From Actinernus sp. WN-2022 (lineage: Eukaryota > Cnidaria > Anthozoa > Actiniaria > Actinernidae), in assembly GCA_030867875.1 (NCBI GenBank), contig JAOWCC010000936.1:81687032-81751031 (forward strand): 64,000 nucleotides of DNA. Direction: 5' to 3'. The notes beneath the pieces were generated by a model. The model saw only the letters and a program-made list of their open reading frames with translations. It ran no database searches and was not told where the DNA came from. A program made the translations under genes and the position numbers. Positions within the stretch are counted from its first letter, which is position 1. Each line of letters starts with the position of its first letter. This document shows, piece after piece, positions 12,301 to 22,886 of the stretch.

Positions 12301-15300
12301 CAGTAGTCACACTGTAGTTGTAATGTGTTTAGTTCTCGGTGTCTAAGTAGCCCTGTGATTGGTTCTCGTTGTCTAAGTGGCCCTGGTTACAGTAGTCACA
12401 CTGTAGTTGTAATGTGTTTAGTTCTCGTTGTCTAAGTGGCCCTGGTTACAGTAGTCACACTGTAGTTGTAATGTGTTTAGTTCTCGTTGTCTAAGTGGCC
12501 CTAGTTACAGTAGTCACACTGTAGTTGTAATGTGTTTAGTTCTCGTTGTCTAAGTGGCCCTAGTTACAGTAGTCACACTGTAGTTGTAATGTGTTTAGTT
12601 CTCGTTGTCTAAGTGGCCCTGTGATTGGTTCTCGTTGTCTAAGTGGTCCTGGTTACAGTAGTCACGCTGTAGTTGTAATGTGTTTAGTTCTCGTTGTCTA
12701 AGTGGTCCTGGTTACAGTAGTCACACTGTAGTTGTAATGTGTTTTGTTCTCGTTGTCTAAGTGGCCCTGTGATTGGTTCTCGTTGTCTAAGTGGCCCTGG
12801 TTACAGTAGTCACGCTGTAGTTGTAATGTGTTTAGTTCTCGTTGTCTAAGTGGCCCTAGTTACAGTAGTCACACTGTAGTTGTAATGTGTTTAGTTCTCG
12901 TTGTCTAAGTGGCCCTGTGATTGGTTCTCGTTGTCTAAGTGGTCCTGGTTACAGTAGTCACGCTGTAGTTGTAATGTATTTAGTTCTCGTTGTCTAAGTG
13001 GCCCTAGTTACAGTAGTCACACTGTAGTTGTAATGTGTTTAGTTCTCGTTGTCTAAGTGGCCCTAGTTACAGTAGTCACACTGTAGTTGTAATGTGTTTA
13101 GTTCTCGTTGTCTAAGTGGCCCTGTGATTGGTTCTCGTTGTCTAAGTGGTCCTGGTTACAGTAGTCACGCTGTAGTTGTAATGTGTTTAGTTCTCGTTGT
13201 CTAAGTGGTCCTGGTTACAGTACTCACACTGTAGTTGTAATGTGTTTAGTTCTCGTTGTCTAAGTGGCCCTAGTTACAGTAGTCACAATGTAGTTGTAAT
13301 GTGTTTAGTTCTCGTTGTCTAAGTGGCCCTGTGATTGGTTCTCGTTGTCTAAGTGGTCCTGGTTACAGTAGTCACACTGTAGTTGTAATGTGTTTTGTTC
13401 TCGTTGTCTAAGTGGTCCTGTGATTGGTTCTCGTTGTCTAAGTAGCCCTGTGATTGGTTCTCGTTGTCTAAGTGGCCCTGGTTTCAGTAGTCACACTGTA
13501 GTTGTAATGTGTTTAGTTCTCGTTGTCTAAGTGGCCCTGGTTTCAGTAGTCACACTGTAGTTGCAATGTGTTTAGTTCTCGTTGTCTAAGTGGCCCTGTG
13601 ATTGGTTCTCGTTGTCTAAGTGGCCCTGGTTTCAGTAGTCACACTGTAGTTGTAATGTGTTTAGTTCTCGTTGTCTAAGTGGCCCTGGTTTCAGTAGTCA
13701 CACTGTAGTTGCAATGTGTTTAGTTCTCGTTGTCTAAGTGGCCCTGTGATTAGTTCTCGTTGTCTAAGTGGCCCTGGTTTCAGTAGTCACACTGTAGTTG
13801 TAATGTGTTTAGTTCTCGTTGTCTAAGTGGCCCTGGTTTCAGTAGTCACACTGTAGTTGCAATGTGTTTAGTTCTCGTTGTCTAAGTGGCCCTGTGATTG
13901 GTTCTCGTTGTCTAAGTGGTCCTGGTTACAGTAGTCACGCTGTAGTTGTAATGTGTTTAGTTCTCGTTGTCTAAGTGGCCCTAGTTACAGTAGTCACACT
14001 GTAGTTGTAATGTGTTTAGTTCTCGTTGTCTAAGTGGCCCTAGTTACAGTAGTCACACTGTAGTTGTAATGTGTTTAGTTCTCGTTGTCTAAGTGGCCCT
14101 GTGATTGGTTCTCGTTGTCTAAGTGGTCCTGGTTACAGTAGTCACGCTGTAGTTGTAATGTGTTTAGTTCTCGTTGTCTAAGTGGTCCTGGTTACAGTAG
14201 TCACACTGTAGTTGTAATGTGTTTAGTTCTCGTTGTCTAAGTGGCCCTAGTTACAGTAGTCACACTGTAGTTGTAATGTGTTTAGTTCTCGTTGTCTAAG
14301 TGGCCCTGTGATTGGTTCTCGTTGTCTAAGTGGTCCTGGTTACAGTAGTCACACTGTAGTTGTAATGTGTTTTGTTCTCGTTGTCTAAGTGGTCCTGTGA
14401 TTGGTTCTCGTTGTCTAAGTGGCCCTGGTTTCAGTAGTCACACTGTAGTTGTAATGTGTTTAGTTCTCGTTGTCTAAGTGGCCCTGGTTTCAGTAGTCGC
14501 ACTGTAGTTGTAATGTGTTTAGTTCTCGTTGTCTAAGTGGCCCTGGTTACAGTAGTCGCACTGTAGTTGTAATGTGTTTAGTTCTCGGTGTCTAAGTGGC
14601 CCTGTGATTGGTTCTCGTTGTCTAAGTGGTCCTGGTTACAGTAGTCACGCTGTAGTTGTAATGTGTTTAGTTCTCGTTGTCTAAGTGGCCCTAGTTACAG
14701 TAGTCACACTGTAGTTGTAATGTGTTTAGTTCTCGTTGTCTAAGTGGCCCTAGTTACAGTAGTCACACTGTAGTTGTAATGTGTTTAGTTCTCGGTGTCT
14801 AAGTAGCCCTGTGATTGGTTCTCGTTGTCTAAGTGGCCCTGGTTACAGTAGTCACACTGTAGTTGTAATGTGTTTAGTTCTCGTTGTCTAAGTGGCCCTA
14901 GTTACAGTAGTCACACTGTAGTTGTAATGTGTTTAGTTCTCGTTGTCTAAGTGGCCCTAGTTACAGTAGTCACACTGTAGTTGTAATGTGTTTAGTTCTC
15001 GTTGTCTAAGTGGCCCTGTGATTGGTTCTCGTTGTCTAAGTGGTCCTGGTTACAGTAGTCACGCTGTAGTTGTAATGTGTTTAGTTCTCGTTGTCTAAGT
15101 GGTCCTGGTTACAGTAGTCACACTGTAGTTGTAATGTGTTTTGTTCTCGTTGTCTAAGTGGCCCTGTGATTGGTTCTCGTTGTCTAAGTGGCCCTGGTTA
15201 CAGTAGTCACGCTGTAGTTGTAATGTGTTTAGTTCTCGTTGTCTAAGTGGCCCTAGTTACAGTAGTCACACTGTAGTTGTAATGTGTTTAGTTCTCGTTG

Positions 15301-16262
15301 TCTAAGTGGCCCTGTGATTGATTCTCGTTGTCTAAGTGGTCCTGGTTACAGTAGTCACGCTGTAGTTGTAATGTGTTTAGTTCTCGTTGTCTAAGTGGCC
15401 CCTAGTTACAGTAGTCACACTGTAGTTGTAATGTGTTTAGTTCTCGTTGTCTAAGTGGCCCTAGTTACAGTAGTCACACTGTAGTTGTAATGTGTTTAGT
15501 TCTCGTTGTCTAAGTGGCCCTGTGATTGGTTCTCGTTGTCTAAGTGGTCCTGGTTACAGTAGTCACGCTGTAGTTGTAATGTGTTTAGTTCTCGTTGTCT
15601 AAGTGGTCCCTGGTTACAGTAGTCACACTGTAGTTGTAATGTGTTTAGTTCTCGTTGTCTAAGTGGCCCTAGTTACAGTAGTCACACTGTAGTTGTAATG
15701 TGTTTAGTTCTCGTTGTCTAAGTGGCCCTGTGATTGGTTCTCGTTGTCTAAGTGGTCCTGGTTACAGTAGTCACACTGTAGTTGTAATGTGTTTTGTTCT
15801 CGTTGTCTAAGTGGTCCTGTGATTGGTTCTCGTTGTCTAAGTAGCCCTGTGATTGGTTCTCGTTGTCTAAGTGGCCCTGTGATTGGTTCTCGTTGTCTAA
15901 GTAGCCCTGTGATTGGTTCTCGTTGTCTAAGTGTCCCTGTGATTGGTCCTCATTGTCTAAGTGGCGCTGTGATTGGTTCTCGTTGTCTAAGTAGCCCTGT
16001 GATTGGTTCTCGTTGTCTAAGTGGCCCTGTGATTGGTTCTCGTTGTCTAAGTGTCCCTGTGATTGGTCCTCATTGTCTAAGTGGCCCTGTGATTGGTCCT
16101 CATTGTCTAAGTGGCCCTGTGATTGGTTCTCGTTGTCTAAGTAGCCCTGTGATTGGTTCTCGTTGTCTAAGTGGCCCTGTGATTGGTTCTCGTTGTCTAA
16201 GTGGCCCTGTGATTGGTTCTCGTTGTCTAAGTGGCCCTGTGATTGGTTCTCGTTGTCTAAGT
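6366..16262 (+). repeat. 9.9-kb satellite array of 59-bp (A) and 30-bp (B) monomers
   Basis: A units (59 bp) contain AATGTGTTTAGTTCTCGTTG, TCTAAGTGGCCCT and a small palindrome ACAGTAGTCACACTGT; B units (30 bp) are GTGATTGGTTCTCGTTGTCT plus AAGTGGCCCT. The two share a ~24-bp core. Mixed A/B order fills most of the array; from ~15810 to 16262 it is pure B. Variant sites (TTTCAG/TTACAG, CACAC/CACGC/CGCAC, GGCC/GGTC, TCGG) mark larger blocks repeated along the array. Open frames here are repeat translations only. Confidence 0.95.
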
Positions 16263-16263
16263 G

Positions 16264-16946
16264 CTCAAGCATGTTAAGGCCTGGTTCATTTAAGGGAAAA
16301 TAGATGTACGTTAAAAAATGTTTTCTGACAGAAAAAACAGTTTAAACAAAAACTAATTACACCGTAATACTAATATCAACTTCCTTAATTTGTTAAGTGG
16401 ATGGCTGTCGTATCACGTGATCGATGACGTCATAATTATATAAAATCGTTTAAGTGAAATGCGGCTGCGACGATAACATATGAATATAAAGTAACCCTGC
16501 TAAAACATTACTCCTCCCGCAGTGTTTCCGATCACGCTTAGAAAACATGACTATCATGTAAAGATAAGGAGATATTAAGGGTACAAAAAGTCACGTGACC
16601 TATTTTGCATATGTTCGCCTTAATTACTCGTTAACGAAACATTGTAGTCATCTTTTCTAAGTTGATTTAGGTAAAAGGTTTCAACCTTAACTAAACATAT
16701 CCACTCATCATCCTAGCTGTTTTAAACTCGGAGCCGCGTTTTTGATTTACTGATTTCGTGTTCTAAGTCACGTGCCTGACCACGTGACACGTTTTACTAC
16801 ACACAGACCACTTAAGGTAGTCAAGAATGACGATACCTATTATCGTGAGAAATTTGGCGTACTTACCATACTAGGCTGTGCTGAAATAAGGAAAACAGTT
16901 TTTTACCAAAAAATTGACCCCCTGAACCAGGCCTTAACATGCTTGA
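16264..16946. mobile_element. 683-bp TIR element inserted into the satellite
   Basis: Perfect 25-bp inverted ends (starting CTCAAGCATGTTAAGGCC at 16264; mirrored to 16946) interrupt a B unit. Left flank ends TCTAAGTG and right flank resumes TGGCCCTGTG, so removing the element with one copy of TG restores a normal monomer. The interior is AT-rich with several CACGTG/TCACGTGA sites and a TGACGTCA site; the one short open frame is not protein-like. Confidence 0.8.
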
Positions 16947-17039
16947 GTGGCCCTGTGATTGGTTCTCGTTGTCTAAGTGGCCCTGTGATTGGTTCTCGTT
17001 GTCTAAGTGGCCCTGGTTACAGTAGTCGCACTGTAAAGG

Positions 17040-17944
17040 CTAGAGACGGCTTTGTGTTTTATTGACAAATACAGGCACGCGCTGACTGTACGATTGACGA
17101 AATATAATGAATACTGCATGAGGTCGAAGTTGGAATATTAGTTATCAACATGAAAACACGGCACGTACGCCAGATAAGGCATGCAACGGATGCCACAAAG
17201 TTAAGTCTTTAATTTTCATTCATATCGACATTCAGTTACTACTCAATATCTGATTGTATATCTTGCCATATAAAAATCTACAAATTGAAGTTGTTATCAC
17301 ACTAAAAATGTGCAGTGTTAACAATATCGGCGTGTCTTAAACATGGTACCGCTTTACCAGACAGCATTCAAATATGACCTACTGTACTATTCTGGCCATC
17401 GTGAGTTTGGCCATAGCATAGCATATTAGTTTTCGGGCTACCTGTGGCGCGCGGTCGATTATGGGGCGAGGAGAAAGCGCTCCACAGGTAGCCCAATCCG
17501 AAACTACAGTTGAAGCTCTTTGTGAGACCACACAGCTCCCATCAGCGACCGACACCCTTATGAAACCCCGTTCTCTTAGTGCATTTTCATGTAATAGCTA
17601 TTTTACATAAGCTCCGTAGATAAACTACCCAGCTTTTGGAACAAATGCAAAGAATAACTATTGTTTTTAAAGAATGAAACCCGTTTGACTCTGTAATTAG
17701 AAGCTCCCGGGGCCTTATATACGGATATAAGCGACCACTGTCGTTAGCGACCGCGATCAGATTGCCAGCTTTGGAACGCCCTGGAATATGTTTACACCCA
17801 TTTCATCGTCGAATATGAAGACTATACTGGCTCAGATCTGTATCTACTGATACAACACTGTCTCTCACTTGTAAATAGTACTTTTTGCATGCAACGTAAA
17901 CTGACTGTATCGATTAACGTATATTGACCAACGCGTACCGTTTT
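17040..17944. other. Non-coding DNA with degenerate MITEs
   Basis: A foldback with GGGCTACCTGTGG / CCACAGGTAGCCC arms lies at about 17434-17500, followed by a degraded relative of the GCGACCAC mariner-like MITE (about 17503-17760). No gene. Confidence 0.5.
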
Positions 17945-18545
17945 ATATAGGCATCTCTCGCTACATTTCTAGTTCTAGTGGTAGATTATACTATAGTATA
18001 TATTGAAGGCTATTACTATACTTACAATATTAGAGACATCTCTCAAGAGTCTCCGGCATTACGATTCTAGTGGGAGATCACGGCTATTACGTACTAGGCC
18101 ATCCTTCTCATTACAATTCTAGTGGCAGATCATACGACTAAAGGCTATTACTAGACTTACAATATTAGAGACATCTCTCATTACAATTCTAGTGGTAGAT
18201 CATATTTACTGAAGGCTATCAGTAGACTATTAGATTCACCTCTCATTACAATTCTAGTGGCTGTAGTCTGTGGTAGATCAAACTACTGAAGGCTGTTACT
18301 AGACTTACAATCATTAGAGACATCTCTGGCATTCAGTACAATTCTAGTGGTAGATCATACTGCTAAAGGATATTACTAGATATCACTACAATATTAGAGA
18401 CATCGCTCATTACAATTCTATACTATATAGTGGTAGATCATACTTAACTGAAGGACATAGTAGACTTACAATATTAATAGAGACATCTCTCATTACGATT
18501 CTAGTACTCCTGAAGCGGCTATTACGTACTTTACACTTACAATAT
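17945..18545 (+). repeat. Degenerate ~70-bp minisatellite
   Basis: Roughly eight copies of a unit containing ATTACAATTCTAGTGGTAGA, GAAGGCTATTACTAGACTTA and CAATATTAGAGACATCTCTC. Units carry many small insertions, so spacing varies. Looks old. Confidence 0.75.
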
Positions 18546-20687
18546 TATTAAACTCTCAGCTGGGGCGTTCCCAGTCATTTTAGCTTTAAGCCCGAAAGTA
18601 ACGAGGAAGGCTATTCCTAGAAGCTTTATACTGAGTTTCTAGGCTTCCCTCGCCACCTTTGTCTTCCCTTTTCTCTTTTTACCATCTAAAGGAGCAAATG
18701 TATTCCAATGTAAATCGGAAGTAAATATATTCCATCTTTCCCTTAGTCAGCTAGCTTGTTTGTTACGTTGTCCCTTGAGTAACGCATTTTTTGTTTTTCT
18801 GTATCCCAAGAGGAAATGTACTAATTTCTATAACTGGAAAAGAAAGCACTGAATCCTCTGAAGAACTAATGGGCAACAAACAGCAAGCTGACTAGGTCTA
18901 CCGATCGAATCAGTTTTATTTCATTTCAATGTAATATTAAGGTGGCTCGCTTGGATTTTCCAGGGACGCACCGTACCCCACTTTGAACGGTTGATACTCC
19001 ATGTCAGAGCTCGGTCGGGCTAGCCTCTTCACCCATTTACTAGAAATAGAATAAACTTTCCAAATATGTAGGTTTGTTTGACATCGGTGTTACCATAGCA
19101 ACACAGCGAAATCTAGACCTAAACTTTTAAAACGACCTAGTGTCCCTTGTAGTCTAAATGTAGTCCTTCAAGACTGCAAAGTTTAAAAAAATTGTATGAG
19201 AGCGTTTTCGAAAAAATTGGGTTGAATTGATTTTCTTTAAAAAAATTAACTATTCGCATTACTTACTGTTTAGTCGTCAAGAGCTGTGTTTTCCGGACCG
19301 GTTCAAGCGCTAGTCTGGTCTGGAACGGGATATCTTTTTGCCATTTTGCCTGGAACAGGGTCGCAATTTAATTTCTTGGTCTGGAACAGGGCTCAGCGGC
19401 ATGCACACCCCTATCCTAAATTTTAGGGACTATCCCCCCAGGCATACTATACGCTCACACTGAGTGCGACTTAGGCCCTGTTTATATGAAGAAAAGTTGG
19501 CTCGGGGACCCGGGTCTCCCCACTCCCCCGAGCTACCCTGGGCGAGCCAACTTTTCATACGTTTCTTTATCATGAAACGAAGTCAACCGTCTACATGAGA
19601 AACCGCAAACTTGCTCGGGGGAGGGGGGGGGGGGGGGGAGGTGACCCTCCTCCCCAAGGCACTCGGTTCACAAGGTAGGGTGACCCGGGGGGGGGGGGGA
19701 GCCAACTTTTCCTCATTCATCACTAGGCCGCTTCTTCTATAGGGTGACCCGGGTATTCAAATACCTTAATTATTACTTTCTCCTGCCATTAATATTCCTG
19801 TACAAATCACACCACTAGGCCGCTTTGTATTGTCAGTATTACTTTGTTACAAAAAAAAAATGGCGAATAAAAATGTAATGTGAGTATGATATTATGGTTT
19901 TGTTTAATAAAGGCATGTAATATTTCTTAGTTACTAGTATACCTAATAGGTAGTGAATGCTGCCGCTCAGTCGCTTTAGCTCTTTGGCACGATCCAGTGA
20001 CGCGTGGAGTCGTCAACTTAGCTGATCATCAAGTTACAAAACATATTTTGTGGGTTTGATCACTAAACCACTCCAGTGTTTGTGATGCGTGAAGTCATGA
20101 ACGTTTGTTGGGTAACTCGCTGTTTTAGTAAACTTCACGTCGGAACACGAGACTATAAATAAGGATTCAGTGTGGTAAAAAAATACAAAACGATCGAACA
20201 TGATCACAAACATCGAGAACATTACATGCACTCTTGAAAAGAAGCAATCAAGATATCACGCAACAAGTAAATTATCACTAATCTGTGGTTCGCGCGCATG
20301 ACAATTTTTTGTCCTTGCGCCAAAATTACGGCCCCATTACACATACTAGTATACCTAATAGGTAGTGAATGCTGACGCTCAGTTAAGCTGGAAATGTATT
20401 AGAAGAAAACCACAGTAGCTCTTTGGCAGGAAAAATATATTACTGGATAACACTGAACTGAATGTTAAGGTGTGATGCTGTTGTGTAGCTTTGGTGATAT
20501 CCTGCCTGAAGCCTGGTTGAGCTGTGGCGTGTTTTGTCAAGATTTATTTTCAGTAAGTTGTCCCGATATATCAATAATTTCCCGGTAAATTCCCTGAATG
20601 TAACAATTCTCGACATTAATTTTCTTAGGATTCCCAGCAAAAAAACTGCTGTTCTCCGGAAACATGGGGTCCGATGAAGCGTAAACT
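18546..20687. other. Non-coding DNA with several dispersed repeats
   Basis: No gene. A TTAAGGTGGCTCGC motif near 18938 matches TTAAGGTGGCCCGC near 63322, probably one end of a TTAA-targeting family. 19480-19716 is a foldback with GAAAAGTTGGCTC / GAGCCAACTTTTC ends and G runs of 16 (19623-19638) and 13 (19687-19699). ACTAGTATACCTAATAGGTA with its following ~20 bp occurs at about 19934 and 20346. Confidence 0.5.
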
Positions 20688-20940
20688 ATGGAAAGCCATA
20701 GTGGACAAAAGTGGTCGAGAATATTTTTCCAGTCGAGAAATATTTTCACGGGTCGAGAATATTTTTCTTCCGGTCGAGAAATATTTTTTATGGTCGAGAA
20801 TTATTTTTTGTTGTGGTTGAGATTTTTTCACGGTCGAGATTTATTTTCACGGTCGAGAATTTATTTTCACGGTCGAGAATTTTTCTTTCACGGTCGAGAA
20901 TTTTTTTCACGGTCGAGAAATTTTACGCTCGAGATTGTCC
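20688..20940 (+). repeat. Left terminal inverted repeat of GGTCGAGAA units
   Basis: About a dozen copies of a (C)GGTCGAGAA(T/A)-T-run-CACG motif, imperfectly spaced 17-21 bp, follow the outer CTATGGAAAGCCATAG palindrome. The same array in reverse orientation occupies about 24470-24716. Repeated sites of this kind are typical transposase-binding arrays. Confidence 0.75.
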
Positions 20941-20995
20941 GGCATGCTTTGCCAGTCTCTCCCGCCTAATTAAAGGATCACGTGGGCCAAACAAA

Positions 20996-21193
20996 ATGGC
21001 GTTTACCGGCAGTGGAGGTAATGTATCCAAGGAAATTATTTCGCAAATAGTAGGAAATATAGGCAGACTATCAGCCGCATTGGAGGCCGAGGGATCTGTC
21101 AACAAAGTTGTTGGTAACTTGGTACATGGAAGAACAACAAGATACCAAGATGGAAAATATCATTTTTCGAAGGGTTTATATTTTTGTCTATAA
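20996..21193 (+). CDS. Short ORF at the opposite transposon end
   Basis: Directly after the left inverted repeat an ATGGCG starts a 65-codon frame (MAFTGSGGNVSKEIISQIVG...). It is placed as the mirror image of the ATGGCG after the right inverted repeat. It might be a second transposon protein or the first exon of one. No domain is recognised and no downstream exon could be followed into the repeat-filled interior. It could also be an upstream or decayed frame. Confidence 0.35.
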   Translation: MAFTGSGGNVSKEIISQIVGNIGRLSAALEAEGSVNKVVGNLVHGRTTRYQDGKYHFSKGLYFCL

Positions 21194-21199
21194 TATTGT

Positions 21200-22880
21200 A
21201 ATAGGCTATTCGATTTAGTTTTACAGGCTAAATAAACATACTTGAATGACAGAGCCTACATGAGTACTATTATGCTCAAATATTTTTGAGTATATTCGAT
21301 TTAATGAATTAATTAACTGGTCTCAGGATTCCTGTGGTGATGTTATGCCAGGCCGGCTAGTTCATTTCTCTGACTTTCCTCCACAGGTATCCCATATTCC
21401 GAATTTTTACCATACCCCAGTGTCTGCCCAGTTGCATAGTTGCATTGGCTCGTCATTATATTTACCACAGGAATCCCAATTTCAAATAATATTTCATTGT
21501 TTCCAGGAATTTTCCTTACTATTATGTGGGCATAATGCTCGATGCTTTTTCCTCACTATTATGTTTGAAATTATGCCAGCATAATGTGGACAACCATACA
21601 GGGCTCCCACTGACCTTGAAAAGTCGGGGAAATCCCCAAAATCAAGGTCAGGGAATTTTGTAATTTTAGTCAGGGAAAATTATTTTTAAATTTGGGTTAC
21701 CTGTGGAATTCTGCTAGAGAGACTGACTCTTTGATTTCGTTATTCGAGTAAAACTCTGCCCATACTTAAGTCAGTGAAAAATGTGATTTGGTCAGTGAAA
21801 AGTCAGGAAATTCTATTTTATCAGGAGAGCTATACATTAATTAACAGTATTTAGCACTATTACAATGTATACTATCTTTTTCTCTTTTGTGTTTATTTGA
21901 CTCGGGTCAAAGAAAATCATTCTAAGAAAGATATTTCAAATTTTGGCTAAAAGGGTGGGCGCTTAAAAGAGGATAGCCTGCTTACAGGCTCTCTGGGAGG
22001 GTTTCGGAAGAGTTTGTTTTTGGGGTTGGGTTACCTGTGGCACATGGTTACGCGGCCTTCATAAAATAATTTTAGTAACCCCGAAAACAAACTCTTCCGA
22101 AAACCCCGGGTGCGCTTATACTCGATGGGTGTGCTTATTAGAGGGTAGGCATTTATTCAAGGAAATACAGTATTTCAGTTATGAAAATTTGTTGAAGCAA
22201 TAGACGTATTTAAAAAACATGGCTAGAAATTAATTAACCTTAAATGTCACACATGTATCATGATTACAATTTACCCAAGTGAGCAAAAACAAATAATTTT
22301 AATTGTCTTAATCACATAACAAATTACAACTTGATTGTGTCAATATTGGAACAACCCAAAATGATCCCCCTGTTCAAACTGTACCCGAAAGGACCATATA
22401 TTTCAGGATCATTTTGGGTATGCTTTGGTGGTCACTTATGGTCTGAGATCATTTCAGGTACGATTTGAACAGTTTGGGGATCATTTCGGGTTCTGGATCA
22501 TTTTGGGTTGGGTACAGCACCACTTTGGAAAAAATAACCAGGTCCTCAGACAACTTGAGTATGCCTGAAATAATAAAATACTGACAGTGTGTTGCATAAC
22601 TGAAATGGCATTTATGTATAACTAGCACTAGCAACTAGAATTTCTAATGCCCACCAAAAGGCAGTGGTGATATGTAGCAATGATACAATATAATGTACAA
22701 TATCAGGGGAGTACCGGCAGGATTTTCAAATTTGTAGGCATGGACCCTATTAGTCTTGTAGGCTAGTACAACAATTTGCTTCTAAACTTGTAATAATATT
22801 ATTGTATGGCAACTAGCCTGAAAATTTGCAGGCATGTGCCTGCATGACTATAGGCTGGGTACGTGCCTGTATATATACCG
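21200..22880. other. Non-coding interior of the transposon with nested repeats
   Basis: No coding sequence recognised. The segment contains fragments of other dispersed repeats: a GACCTTGAAAAGTCGGGGAA-type block near 21601-21840, an inverted pair TTTCGGAAGAGTTTG / CAAACTCTTCCGAAA around 22003-22110, a small foldback with CCCAAAATGATCC arms at about 22350-22515, and repeated TTTGTAGGCATG / TTTGCAGGCATG near 22725-22840. These probably inserted after the transposon arrived. Confidence 0.45.
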
Positions 22881-22886
22881 CTACTG

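Larger units (their letters stand above)
5952..17033. mobile_element. Giant foldback/MITE-like locus containing the 59/30-bp satellite
   Basis: CAGTGCGACTACTGTAACC at 5952 and its inverse ending at 17033 are both bordered by TA (5950-5951, 17034-17035), as in mariner-type MITEs. The left arm (5952-6130) is terminal repeat, five 30-bp units in minus orientation, then ACACATTGCAAAACGAAAAC. The middle (6131-6357) is unique plus a 52-bp tandem duplication. The right arm begins with the exact inverse GTTTTCGTTTTGCAATGTGT (~6363) and continues as ~9.9 kb of satellite in plus orientation. So the arms were once symmetric and one has expanded. Confidence 0.7.

Noticed and set aside
5970..16262. CRISPR-like look of regularly spaced repeats
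   Set aside because: There are no unique spacers; the whole unit repeats, and the context is a eukaryotic satellite.
15748..16277. Open frames of 162-174 codons with a regular peptide repeat
   Set aside because: They translate the 30-bp monomer, whose length is a multiple of three; both strands are open. No start context or other coding signal.
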